From Kribbella monticola (GTDB lineage: Bacteria; Actinomycetota; Actinomycetes; Propionibacteriales; Kribbellaceae), in contig NZ_QFXK01000035.1 of assembly GCF_003261635.1 (NCBI RefSeq), forward strand, positions 1 to 64,000: a stretch of 64,000 bases of DNA, read 5' to 3'. The number at the start of each line of letters is the position of its first letter. Position 1 is the first letter of the stretch. A program made the translations under genes and the position numbers. Of this stretch, positions 56,826 to 64,000 are shown piece after piece. The notes under the pieces were generated by a model. The model saw nothing but the letters and a program-made list of their open reading frames with translations, searched no databases and had not been told where the DNA came from.

Positions 56826-58209
56826 GCAGCGCCTTGAGGAAGGAGGCGGCCCAGACGTTCACGTCGTGGGCGGCCAGGTGTTTGCGCATCGCCTTCATCC
56901 GGCGACCCAGCTGCCGGTCGTCGGTGTTCATGGCGTCGACGATGGTGTCCTTCATGCCGTTGATGTCGTGCGGGTTCACCAGGAAGGCCTGCCGGAACTC
57001 GTCGGCCGCACCGGCGAACTCGCTCAGCACCAGCGCACCCGTGTCGTCGTACCGGCAGGCGACGTACTCCTTGGCGACCAGGTTCATCCCGTCGCGCAAC
57101 GGCGTAACCACGGCGACGTCGGCGGCGCGGAAGAGGGCCGCCATCTCGGTGCGCGAGTACGACGTGTGCAGGTAGTTGATCGCCGGCGTGCCGATGCGGC
57201 CGTGCTCGCCGTTGATCCGGCCGACCAGGAGCTCGATCTCGTCCCGCAGTACGCGGTACTGCTCGACGCGCTCGCGTGACGGCGTCGCCACCTGGATGAA
57301 GACGGCGTCGTCGACCGAGACGCGGCCCTCGTCGAGAAGCTCACCGAAAGCGCGCAGGCGTTGCCGGATGCCCTTGGTGTAGTCGAGGCGGTCGACGCCG
57401 AGCAGGATGTGCGCGGGGTTGCCGACCTCCTTGCGCATCTCCTTGGCCCGCTCCTCGGTCTCCGGCTGACGGGCGAGCTGCTCGAGCTCGCCGACGTCGA
57501 TCGAGATCGGGAACGCCTTGGCCCGGACGATCCGGTCGTCGGGCAGGTGGATGCGGTCGCCGCGGGTCCGCAGGCCCATCCGGTTACGGGCCAGCCGGGC
57601 GAAGTTCGACGCGGCACCGGGCCGCTGGAAGCCGACCAGGTCGGCGCCCATCAACCCGTCCAGGATCTGCCGCCGCCACGGCATCTGCGCGAACAGCTCG
57701 GTGGGCGGGAACGGGATGTGCAGGAAGAAGCCGATCCGTACGTCGGGACGCAGGCGGCGCAGCATCGCCGGGACCAGCTGCAGCTGGTAGTCGTGCACCC
57801 AGACCACCGCGTTGTCGTCAGCCGCATCGGCGGCGGCCTCGGCGAACCGGCGGTTCACCGCGACGTACGACTCCCACCACTCGCGGTGGAACTCCGGCGG
57901 CACGATCACGTCGTGGTACAGCGGCCACAGCGTCGCGTTGGAGAAGCCTTCGTAGTACAGCTGGATGTCCTCGGCCGACAGCGTCACCGGGACCAGGTGC
58001 ATGCCGCCCTCGTCGAACGGATCCACCTTCTCGTCGGCGCCACCGGTCCAGCCGATCCAGGCGCCGTGGTGACGCTGCATCACCGGTGCCAGCGCGGTCA
58101 CCAGACCACCTGGGCTGCGGCGCCAAGCTGTTGTGCCGTCGGGCATCTCGATCCGGTCGACCGGCAGCCGGTTGGCCACCACCACGAAGGAACTGCGTCC
58201 GCTCGGCAT
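56812..58209 (-). CDS. otsA: Alpha,alpha-trehalose-phosphate synthase (UDP/GDP-forming)
   Basis: 465 residues, GT20. FVVVANRLPVDR at the start, WIGWTGG, VWVHDYQLQLVPAMLRRLRPDVRIGFFLHIPFPPTELF, LGVDRLDYTKGIRQRLRAF, and PLRDGMNLVAKEYVACR...GALVLSEFAGAADEF: all OtsA active-site blocks, including the Arg-Leu-Asp-Tyr-Thr-Lys motif for the nucleotide-sugar phosphates. Makes trehalose-6-phosphate; the OtsB phosphatase gene is 3.5 kb away on the other strand. Six bases separate it from the upstream Gfo/Idh gene, so same operon. Confidence 0.96.
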   Translation of the reverse strand: MPSGRSSFVVVANRLPVDRIEMPDGTTAWRRSPGGLVTALAPVMQRHHGAWIGWTGGADEKVDPFDEGGMHLVPVTLSAEDIQLYYEGFSNATLWPLYHDVIVPPEFHREWWESYVAVNRRFAEAAADAADDNAVVWVHDYQLQLVPAMLRRLRPDVRIGFFLHIPFPPTELFAQMPWRRQILDGLMGADLVGFQRPGAASNFARLARNRMGLRTRGDRIHLPDDRIVRAKAFPISIDVGELEQLARQPETEERAKEMRKEVGNPAHILLGVDRLDYTKGIRQRLRAFGELLDEGRVSVDDAVFIQVATPSRERVEQYRVLRDEIELLVGRINGEHGRIGTPAINYLHTSYSRTEMAALFRAADVAVVTPLRDGMNLVAKEYVACRYDDTGALVLSEFAGAADEFRQAFLVNPHDINGMKDTIVDAMNTDDRQLGRRMKAMRKHLAAHDVNVWAASFLKALHAED

Positions 58210-58215
58210 CAGTTG

Positions 58216-59214
58216 TTATCCACCCAGGTATTCGTCGTCGCCGGGGTAGCTGACCCCGATCTGTCTACGGGTTTCGTCGAGCAGCTCGAGGATCTCGACC
58301 GTGGCGGCGTGCGGGAGTGCGGGGCACTCGACCAGGCCGGCGCGCATCGAGCGCATCACCTCGGCTGCTTCGTAGTGGTACCCAAGGCCATGCACTCCTA
58401 CGTCGACGCGCTCCTCGCCGGAGGCGGTCTGGCGTACGTAGTACTCCGGGTGGTGGAACGCGCCCGGCAACAGCAGGGAGCCCTCCGGGCCACTGACCGA
58501 TGCGGTGAACGGGTGATGCGAGCGCAGCCCACAGGTGAGCGCGGCCACGGCGCCGGACGCGTACTTCCACGCCATCGCCACGTTGAGGTCCACGCCGTCG
58601 GAGTTGAGAGATCCGACGGCTTTGACCTCCTCGGGGCGGCCGAGCGCCATGTAGCCGAACGTCATCGGGTAGATGCCGCCGTCCATCAGGATGCCGCCGC
58701 CCTGCTCCCGGTCGAGCAGCCGAGGCGCGAGCTGCTGCCGGTGGAACCCGAAGTCGGCCAGAGCCTGCATCGGCTCGCCGATCACGCCCTTGGCCAGATC
58801 CGCGAACATCGCCTGGACCACGGGGTTGGTGCGCATCCACATCGCCTCGGCGAAGAGGGTGTTGTTCTCGACCGCCACTGCGATCAGATCGCGGGCCTGC
58901 CTGGCCGTCAGCGTGACCGGCTTCTCGCAGAGCACGGCGATCCCGGCCTGCAGGGCAGCCCGAGCGATCGAGTAGTGCTGCGGATGCGTCGTACCGATGT
59001 AGAGCACGTCGACCACGCCGGAATCGATCAGCCGCTGGTAGTCGTCGAACCGGTGCTCGATCCCGAACTGCGCACCGAACCGCTCGGCACTGTCCTGGGA
59101 ACGGGACGCGATCGCGGTCACCACGGCGTCGTCCAGTACCGCGAGGTCCTTGGTGAACGAGGTGGAGATATTGCCGGTAGCAACGATTCCCCAGCGGACG
59201 CGATCTATACCCAC
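58216..59214 (-). CDS. Gfo/Idh/MocA family oxidoreductase
   Basis: 332 residues. N-terminal Rossmann fold (RVRWGIVATGNISTSFTKDLAVL, about 4-26; VDVLYIGTTHPQHYSIARAALQAGIAVLCEKPVTLTARQARDL), where the CEKP motif carries the catalytic Lys. The C-terminal sheet has GGILMDGGIYPMTFGYMALGRPEEV. Uses NAD(P) to oxidise or reduce a sugar or polyol; substrate unknown. Overlaps the amidase gene stop by 10 bp and precedes otsA. Confidence 0.9.
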   Translation of the reverse strand: MGIDRVRWGIVATGNISTSFTKDLAVLDDAVVTAIASRSQDSAERFGAQFGIEHRFDDYQRLIDSGVVDVLYIGTTHPQHYSIARAALQAGIAVLCEKPVTLTARQARDLIAVAVENNTLFAEAMWMRTNPVVQAMFADLAKGVIGEPMQALADFGFHRQQLAPRLLDREQGGGILMDGGIYPMTFGYMALGRPEEVKAVGSLNSDGVDLNVAMAWKYASGAVAALTCGLRSHHPFTASVSGPEGSLLLPGAFHHPEYYVRQTASGEERVDVGVHGLGYHYEAAEVMRSMRAGLVECPALPHAATVEILELLDETRRQIGVSYPGDDEYLGG

Positions 59215-60641
59215 TGTCTGAACTCCGGGGTCGGGAACGGGCCGTGTGCCTTGATTCTCGCGGTTTCGAACGCGTGAGCCAAGCGAATGAGGGTGGCGTC
59301 ACTCCGGGCGGTGCCGTGGAAGGTGATGCCGACCGGCAGTCCTTCGACCAATCCGGACGGCACCGAGATGAGCGGATAGCCGGCCAGCGCGGCATGGGTC
59401 GACGAGCTGCCGAGGACGTGATCGCCGTTGATCAGGTCGATCGACCAGGCCGGTGAGTACGACGGGGTGACGAACGCGTCGAGCTGGTGGTCGCGGAGCA
59501 GGCCGTCGATCCCGTCGCGGCCGGCCCGCAGCGCCGACAACCGGGCCGCCACGTAGACCGGCGAGTCCAGTCCGTCGGTCTGCTCCGACCGCTCGAACAG
59601 CTCCTGCCCGAAGTACCGCAGCTCTTCGTCCGCATGCTCCTTGTTGAAGGCGATCACGTCGGCCAGCGTGCGCGGGCCGCCGGGTCGACGGGTCGCGAGG
59701 TACGCCGCGAGGTCCACCTTCATCTCGTGGAACAGGATCGCGACCTGGTCCTCCTCGCTCCCCGGCGTCGGCAGCGACAAGCCGTCCACGACGGTCGCGC
59801 CGGCCTGCGACAACAGCGCCAGGGCCTCCTCGGTGACGCGGTCGAGCCCGAGCGAATACCCCCACAGCGGCCCGCGCGGTACGCCGATCCGTACGCCGGT
59901 CAGGTCGTCGTCGAGGCAGTGCGCCTCGTAGTCCGTTCCGCCGCCCGTCATCACGGTCAGCAGCGCGGCCGCCTGGCGGACCGTCTTCGTCATCGGGCCC
60001 GCGGTGTCCTGCGAGTGCGACAGCGGGATGATTCCCTGCTGCGGGATCAGGCCGACGGTGGGCTTCAGGCCGACGATGCCGTTCAGCGCGGCCGGGCAGA
60101 CGATCGACCCGTTCGTCTCCGTGCCGATGGCGAGTTCCGCGAGGCCGGCGGCGACCGCGGCACCGGAGCCGCTCGACGAGCCGCCCGGGGACCGGTTCAG
60201 GGCATACGGGTTGCGGGTGAGACCGCCGTACCCGCTCCAGCCGGACGACGAGGACGAGCCGCGGAAGTTGGCCCACTCGCTCAGGTTGGTCTTGCCGAGC
60301 ACGATGCAGCCGGCTTCGCGCAACCGGCGTACCAGCGGGGCGTCGTACGGCGGTGGGGGCTGGTCGGCCAGCGCGAGCGAGCCGGCGGTGGTCGGCAGGT
60401 CGGCCGTGTCGATGTTGTCCTTCACCAGCACGGGCATCCCGTGCAGCGGGCCGCGGATCCGGCCGTCCGCACGCTCCGTGTCCAGGCGGGCGGCTTCGGT
60501 CAGCGCGGCTGGGTTGGGCGTGCAGACACTGTTGATCAGCTGGTCCACCTCGGACAGCCGGGCCTGCAGCTCTTCGACCGTCGCGATGGCGGGTCGCGGG
60601 CCGGGCGACACGTCGCCGGGGCCCTGTCGAGTTGAGCTCAC
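59205..60641 (-). CDS. Amidase (amidase signature family)
   Basis: 478 residues. Ser-cisSer-Lys triad: Lys in GPLHGMPVLVKDNIDT (about 82-97), cis-Ser and Ser in the block NRSPGGSSSGSGAAVAAGLAELAIGTETNGSIVCPAALNG (about 168-207), all intact. C-terminal region with GYPLISVPSGLVEGLPVGITFHGTA. Broad family of amide hydrolases; substrate unknown. GTG 60641 begins VSSTRQGPGD with AGGAT upstream; the open frame extends further 5' but without homology. First gene of the amidase-Gfo-otsA-FGGY run; divergent from DUF3263. Confidence 0.88.
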   Translation of the reverse strand: MSSTRQGPGDVSPGPRPAIATVEELQARLSEVDQLINSVCTPNPAALTEAARLDTERADGRIRGPLHGMPVLVKDNIDTADLPTTAGSLALADQPPPPYDAPLVRRLREAGCIVLGKTNLSEWANFRGSSSSSGWSGYGGLTRNPYALNRSPGGSSSGSGAAVAAGLAELAIGTETNGSIVCPAALNGIVGLKPTVGLIPQQGIIPLSHSQDTAGPMTKTVRQAAALLTVMTGGGTDYEAHCLDDDLTGVRIGVPRGPLWGYSLGLDRVTEEALALLSQAGATVVDGLSLPTPGSEEDQVAILFHEMKVDLAAYLATRRPGGPRTLADVIAFNKEHADEELRYFGQELFERSEQTDGLDSPVYVAARLSALRAGRDGIDGLLRDHQLDAFVTPSYSPAWSIDLINGDHVLGSSSTHAALAGYPLISVPSGLVEGLPVGITFHGTARSDATLIRLAHAFETARIKAHGPFPTPEFRQWV

Positions 60642-60788
60642 ACCGACGATCCTGCCAGAGTTGGGCACGCCTGACCGTCCGCCCGACATGTCGCCGCCAC
60701 CAGGCGCAGGGTGAATGACATGACTGTTGTTCACCCGTACAGTGGAACGCGGACGGACATCACCGACCGCACCGGGAGACACCAGCAG

Positions 60789-61097
60789 ATGGACAGCGCC
60801 AACGCCAGCTCCTCCGGCTCCGCCGAAGCAGCCCAGCCGGCCGTCGCTGGGTTGTCGGACCGCGACGGAGCGATCCTCGGCTTCGAGCGGCACTGGTGGA
60901 AGTACGCCGGTGCCAAGGAGCAGGCGATCCGCGACCAGTTCCAGATGTCGGCCACCCGCTACTACCAGGTGCTGAACGCGCTGATCGACCGGCCCGAGGC
61001 CCTCGCGCACGACCCGCTGCTGGTGAAGCGGCTGCGTCGTCTGCGCGCGGCCAGGCAGCGCGCCAGATCAGCCCGTCGGCTGGGCATCGAGGTCTGA
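60789..61097 (+). CDS. DUF3263 family protein
   Basis: 102 residues. Core LSDRDGAILGFERHWWKYAGAKEQAIRDQFQMSATRYYQVLNALIDRPEALAHDPLLVKRLRRLRAARQRARSARRLG: a strongly conserved actinobacterial helical protein with a helix-turn-helix-like MSATRYYQVLNALIDRPEA segment, possibly DNA-binding. Function unknown. ATG 60789 with GGGAGA about 10 nt upstream. First gene of a run with LytR_C and otsB, 1 bp before the next gene. Confidence 0.85.
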   Translation: MDSANASSSGSAEAAQPAVAGLSDRDGAILGFERHWWKYAGAKEQAIRDQFQMSATRYYQVLNALIDRPEALAHDPLLVKRLRRLRAARQRARSARRLGIEV

Positions 61098-61098
61098 G

Positions 61099-61680
61099 TT
61101 GACCCGCAGCAAGGACGACAAGGGCCAGGTCCTCTCGTCCCTCGTCGCCGTGCTCGCCGTCGTGGCCATCGTCGGTGGGTTGCTGGTGCTGTTCGGGACC
61201 AGGGGCAGCAGTTCCGCGGCCGACTCCGGCCCGGCGGCCTCGACTCCCAAGCCCTCGAGTTCGGCCGTCACCAAGCCGGCGCCGAGCTCCGAGCCGACGA
61301 CCGCGCCCACCTCGGCCCCGACATCCGAGCCCACCTCCGCACCTCCTACTGCGCCGACTACTGCTCCGACCTCGGTTCCGACCACTGAAGCCTCTCTTCC
61401 AGTCACCGAGCGGCCCGCGGTCGAGGTCTACAACAACACCCCGCGCAAGGGTCTCGCCGAGGACGTCTCGATCCGGGCCCGGCAGGCCGGCTGGATCGTG
61501 GCCGGCCGGGACAACTGGCACGGCAAGATCGTCACCAGCACCGTCTACTTCCCGGCCGGGATGGAAGCCGCGGCCACCCAGCTCGCCAGGGACATCCACG
61601 TGGGCCGGACCAAGGACGCGCTGGACAACATGAAGAAGGACAGGCTGACCGTCATCCTGACGACGGACTACGCGGGATGA
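61099..61680 (+). CDS. LytR C-terminal domain protein
   Basis: 193 residues: a TM at about 12-33 (LVAVLAVVAIVGGLLVLFG), a Ser/Pro/Thr/Ala-rich extracellular linker (38-105), and a LytR_C domain (AVEVYNNTPRKGLAEDVSIRARQAGWIVAGRDNWHGKIVTSTVYFPAGMEAAATQLARDIHV). This domain normally sits at the C-terminus of LCP proteins; here it is a stand-alone membrane-anchored form, likely binding a cell-wall ligand. TTG start at 61099; stop overlaps the otsB start by 4 bp (ATGA). Confidence 0.88.
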   Translation: MTRSKDDKGQVLSSLVAVLAVVAIVGGLLVLFGTRGSSSAADSGPAASTPKPSSSAVTKPAPSSEPTTAPTSAPTSEPTSAPPTAPTTAPTSVPTTEASLPVTERPAVEVYNNTPRKGLAEDVSIRARQAGWIVAGRDNWHGKIVTSTVYFPAGMEAAATQLARDIHVGRTKDALDNMKKDRLTVILTTDYAG

Positions 61681-62510
61681 GTACACCCGTTCTGGCGACA
61701 CCGGCCGGGCGGGAAGGCTGGGAGGCGATCGTCAAGGAGCCTGGCGGCGCTGTGATCGCCTCGGACTTCGACGGCACTCTGTCGCCTCTGGTCGAGGACC
61801 CGGCGATGTCCCGCGCGGCCGATGGAGCACTTGACGCACTGGCTCGCCTGGCGGGGACGGTCGGACAGGTCGCGATCGTCACCGGCCGGCCTGCCTTGGT
61901 CGCCACTGAGCTGTCGGGCGTCACTGGACACGCAGGGCTCAGCGGACTCGTAGTACTGGGTCATTACGGGCTGGAGCGCTGGGAGGCTTCGACCGGGGCC
62001 ATCACGAGCGAGCCGGTGCCGGAGGGTGTCGCTGTCGCACGCGAGCGCCTACCCGGCGTGCTGCAAGAAGCAGGACTGCCGGACGCCTATGTCGAGGACA
62101 AGGACAGTTCGCTGGCTGTCCACACTCGCAGGCTGCCTGATCCCGCGGGTGCTCTGGAAGCTTTGCGTACGCCGTTGTCGGAGCTGGCCGAGTCGGTCGG
62201 CCTGCACCTGGAGCCGGGCAACCTCGTCCTGGAGTTGCGCCCACCCGGTATCGACAAAGGCGTTGCACTGCGTCGTTTGCTCGAGAGCACGGGCGCCCGC
62301 TCGATCCTGTACGCCGGGGACGACCTGGGCGACCTGGCAGCCTTCAAGGCGATCGACAGCCTGCGCAGCGAAGGCCTGTACGCCGTACTGGTTGCCGCTC
62401 GCTCCTCTGGAGCTACTGCGCTCATCGAGTCGGCCGACATCGTCGTGGACGACCCTGCTGGGGTCGTCACCGTGCTCACTGCTCTCGCGGACGCGATCGC
62501 AACGCGCTGA
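61677..62510 (+). CDS. otsB: Trehalose-phosphatase
   Basis: 277 residues, HAD superfamily. Motif I SDFDGTLSPLVEDP (Asp nucleophile), motif II IVTGRPALVATEL, cap region EDKDSSLAVHTRRLPDP, NLVLELRPPGIDKGVALRRLLE with the Lys, and motif III/IV YAGDDLGDLAAFKAID. It removes phosphate from trehalose-6-phosphate made by OtsA. ATGA overlap with the LytR_C gene. The 3' end overlaps the convergent 62476 gene by 35 bp. Confidence 0.94.
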   Translation: MSTPVLATPAGREGWEAIVKEPGGAVIASDFDGTLSPLVEDPAMSRAADGALDALARLAGTVGQVAIVTGRPALVATELSGVTGHAGLSGLVVLGHYGLERWEASTGAITSEPVPEGVAVARERLPGVLQEAGLPDAYVEDKDSSLAVHTRRLPDPAGALEALRTPLSELAESVGLHLEPGNLVLELRPPGIDKGVALRRLLESTGARSILYAGDDLGDLAAFKAIDSLRSEGLYAVLVAARSSGATALIESADIVVDDPAGVVTVLTALADAIATR

Positions 62511-62952
62511 ACGCCTGGCTCAGCGTCCGGCCGAGGGGCTGCACCGGGTGTTCGGTGTAACTGCCGTCGGCGAGATTGGCCAGTCGCTCGAAGACGTTGC
62601 GGGACGCCGGGCAGCCGGTGCGGAGGAAGGACCAGCCTGCCGCGACGGCGTACAGCGGGAGCATCGGCAGGCCGATCAGGCAGAAGTACTGCCAGGAGTG
62701 CCGTTCCTCGTGCCGGACCAGTCGCGGCTGCTCGTCGAAGTACGCGCGGTCGTGCTTGGTCAGGATCAGGTTCCCGATCGTGAAGGCGCCGGCGACCGGG
62801 AACTTCGGCCGGTATCCCGTCGCGTAGAACAACCCCCGCGGCCCCCGGCTGATCCGCGCCCGCCCGGCCACTGCGACCAGGACACCGGTGAGCGTGGAGA
62901 GGTTGAGCGTGTTCACCACCAGCTTCACAGCCTGCCACCCCGACATCGCCAT
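62476..62952 (-). CDS. Conserved membrane-associated hypothetical protein
   Basis: 158 residues. Starts with a hydrophobic region (LVVNTLNLSTLTGVLVAVAGRARIS), and has a central RLVRHEERHSWQYFCLIGLPMLPLYAVAAGWSFLRTGCPASRNVFERLANLADGSYTEHP. The HEERH-like segment followed by a hydrophobic helix resembles a zincin helix (HExxH-like, here HEERH), but other catalytic residues are not apparent. Similar short proteins are frequent in actinobacteria; function unknown. Overlaps otsB by 35 bp. Confidence 0.78.
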   Translation of the reverse strand: MAMSGWQAVKLVVNTLNLSTLTGVLVAVAGRARISRGPRGLFYATGYRPKFPVAGAFTIGNLILTKHDRAYFDEQPRLVRHEERHSWQYFCLIGLPMLPLYAVAAGWSFLRTGCPASRNVFERLANLADGSYTEHPVQPLGRTLSQAFSALRSRPREQ

Positions 62953-62997
62953 GACTCAGTATGTGGTTCTGTCGGCGGGGTAGGTAAGACTTACGGC

Positions 62998-63945
62998 GTG
63001 AGTTCGGTGGTACGACGCTGGCGGCCCGGGCGGCCCGTGGATCCCCAGATGGTGATCGGGGGACTGCGAAAGGGCCCTGGCGATCCTGCCTACGTGTACG
63101 ACGGACGCTCTGTTTGGCGAGCCACCAGGACACCCGACGGACCGGTGCTGCTGCGCTTGACCCCGTACGCCGGGGTGGCTGAGATCGAGGCCGAGGCGTG
63201 GGGGCCGGGAGCGAGCTGGGCGCTGGACGGCGTACCGGAGTTGCTCGGGGAAGCGGACAGCTGGGAAGGGTTCGAGCCGCTGCCGCACCACAGGCCGCTG
63301 GTAGAGGCGGCCAGGCGGTTCTCGCACTTCCGGGTGCCGCGGACGCGAGCCGTGTTCGAGGCGATGGCTGCCGCGGGGATCGAGCAGGTGGTGACCGGGA
63401 AGGAAGCGTTCGCCGGCTGGCGGATGCTGTTGCGCGAGTACGGCGAACCGGCGCCGGGGCCAGGATCGCCAGACGGCCGCCGGATGATGGTCCCGCCGTC
63501 GCCGGAGCAATGGCGGCTGATTCCGTCCTGGCAGTGGTTGCGGGCGGGCGTCGAAGGCCGCCGGTCACGGGTCGTCATCACGGCGGCGACGCGGGCCGCG
63601 GCGTTGGAGCGGACGCTCGAGCTGACCGACTCCGCGGAGATCGAGCGGCGGCTACGGTCGTTGCCGGGCGTGGGGGTGTGGACGGCAGCCGAAGTACGGC
63701 AGCGGGCGCATGGCGATGCGGACGCGTTTTCGTTCGCCGACTATCACGTCTCCCGCAACGTCTCGTACGCGTTGACCGGCGAGGAACTCGACGACGAAGG
63801 TACCGCCGAACTCATCGAGCCGTACCGCGGCCATCGCTACCGCGTCCAGGCGCTGCTCCAACTCTCCGGTCTCGGCCACCCGCGGTACGGACCCCGCAAA
63901 TCCCTCCCCACCCACACTCCCGGAGCGACCCACCGGCTGCGCTGA
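62998..63945 (+). CDS. DNA-3-methyladenine glycosylase 2 family protein (AlkA-like)
   Basis: 315 residues. HhH-GPD C-terminal half: IERRLRSLPGVGVWTAAEVRQRAHGDADAFSFADYHVSRNV, where LPGVGVWTA is the helix-hairpin-helix and the Asp of FADYHV is the catalytic residue. The N-terminal part (MVIGGLRKGPGDPAYVYDGRSVWRATRTPDGPVLLRLTPY) is the AlkA-like beta domain. Removes alkylated bases in base-excision repair. GTG 62998 preferred since homology begins there; the longer open frame upstream crosses the divergent gene. Confidence 0.88.
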   Translation: MSSVVRRWRPGRPVDPQMVIGGLRKGPGDPAYVYDGRSVWRATRTPDGPVLLRLTPYAGVAEIEAEAWGPGASWALDGVPELLGEADSWEGFEPLPHHRPLVEAARRFSHFRVPRTRAVFEAMAAAGIEQVVTGKEAFAGWRMLLREYGEPAPGPGSPDGRRMMVPPSPEQWRLIPSWQWLRAGVEGRRSRVVITAATRAAALERTLELTDSAEIERRLRSLPGVGVWTAAEVRQRAHGDADAFSFADYHVSRNVSYALTGEELDDEGTAELIEPYRGHRYRVQALLQLSGLGHPRYGPRKSLPTHTPGATHRLR

Positions 63946-64000
63946 GTGGCCACCGCCATCAGTTGAACAAGTTTCGACCACGGGCGATTAGGGTCGAGGC

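Noticed and set aside
62476..62952. Active zinc metalloprotease based on HEERH
   Set aside because: The HExxH-like string sits just before a hydrophobic helix with no third ligand or family context; left as hypothetical.

Overview
This is a high-GC actinobacterial chromosome segment with soil-saprophyte gene content. It carries Lsr2, LCP and LytR_C cell-wall proteins, a PPOX/F420-type protein, a SigG-like ECF sigma factor, DUF222-HNH (13E12) and DUF3263 proteins, and many GNAT, SDR and VOC genes. The style of the sequence suggests a Propionibacteriales member, perhaps close to Kribbella; that placement is inference. I see no tRNA, rRNA, CRISPR, transposase or phage module.

Layout. 0-9 kb: two MFS exporters, a secreted NLP-type (necrosis-inducing) protein, an amidohydrolase, a zinc metallopeptidase, a GNAT, and an ECF sigma factor divergent from an SDR. 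9-13 kb: a ChvE/MmsA/MmsB-type sugar ABC operon with two LacI-type operator sites upstream. 13-20 kb: GNAT, DUF4037, a secreted M43 protease, a sortase with its putative substrate, a VOC protein, Lsr2 and a TrmH-family methyltransferase. 20-28 kb: small enzymes, then a three-gene operon of membrane-anchored zinc metallopeptidase paralogues whose first member has lost its active site, then a mechanosensitive-channel-like protein. 28-33 kb: a regulator-like protein behind an 18-bp perfect palindrome, a secreted triple-repeat protein, a DUF222-HNH endonuclease, and a 1.4-kb gap filled by two unrelated tandem-repeat arrays, followed by ung.

33.9-40.8 kb: a six-gene operon (ROK regulator, binding protein, two permeases, GH4 glycosidase, sugar kinase). 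It matches the order of the Streptomyces csnR-E-F-G-H-K chitosan-oligosaccharide locus, and its promoter carries the CsnR operator core AGGAAAGTTTCCT. 41-50 kb: LCP protein, AraC regulator divergent from a PhyH dioxygenase, a stand-alone HU, an M13 peptidase, a VOC gene bracketed by an inverted pair of ~80-bp hairpin elements, aminopeptidase P and panD. 50-55 kb: an MMPL exporter and a histidine kinase/response regulator pair; both promoters share a CAACCGCGGTA motif at nearly the same distance from the start codon. 55-64 kb: FGGY kinase, OtsA, Gfo/Idh/MocA oxidoreductase and amidase in one minus-strand run, divergent from DUF3263, LytR_C and OtsB, so both halves of the OtsA-OtsB trehalose pathway are present. 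The window ends with an AlkA-like DNA glycosylase.

Most notable signals: the pseudoprotease/protease triplet, the two tandem arrays beside the HNH gene, the shared two-component motif, the csn operon with its operator, the hairpin element pair, and a sortase/substrate pair lacking canonical motifs. All function calls are from reading the sequence; no database search was run.
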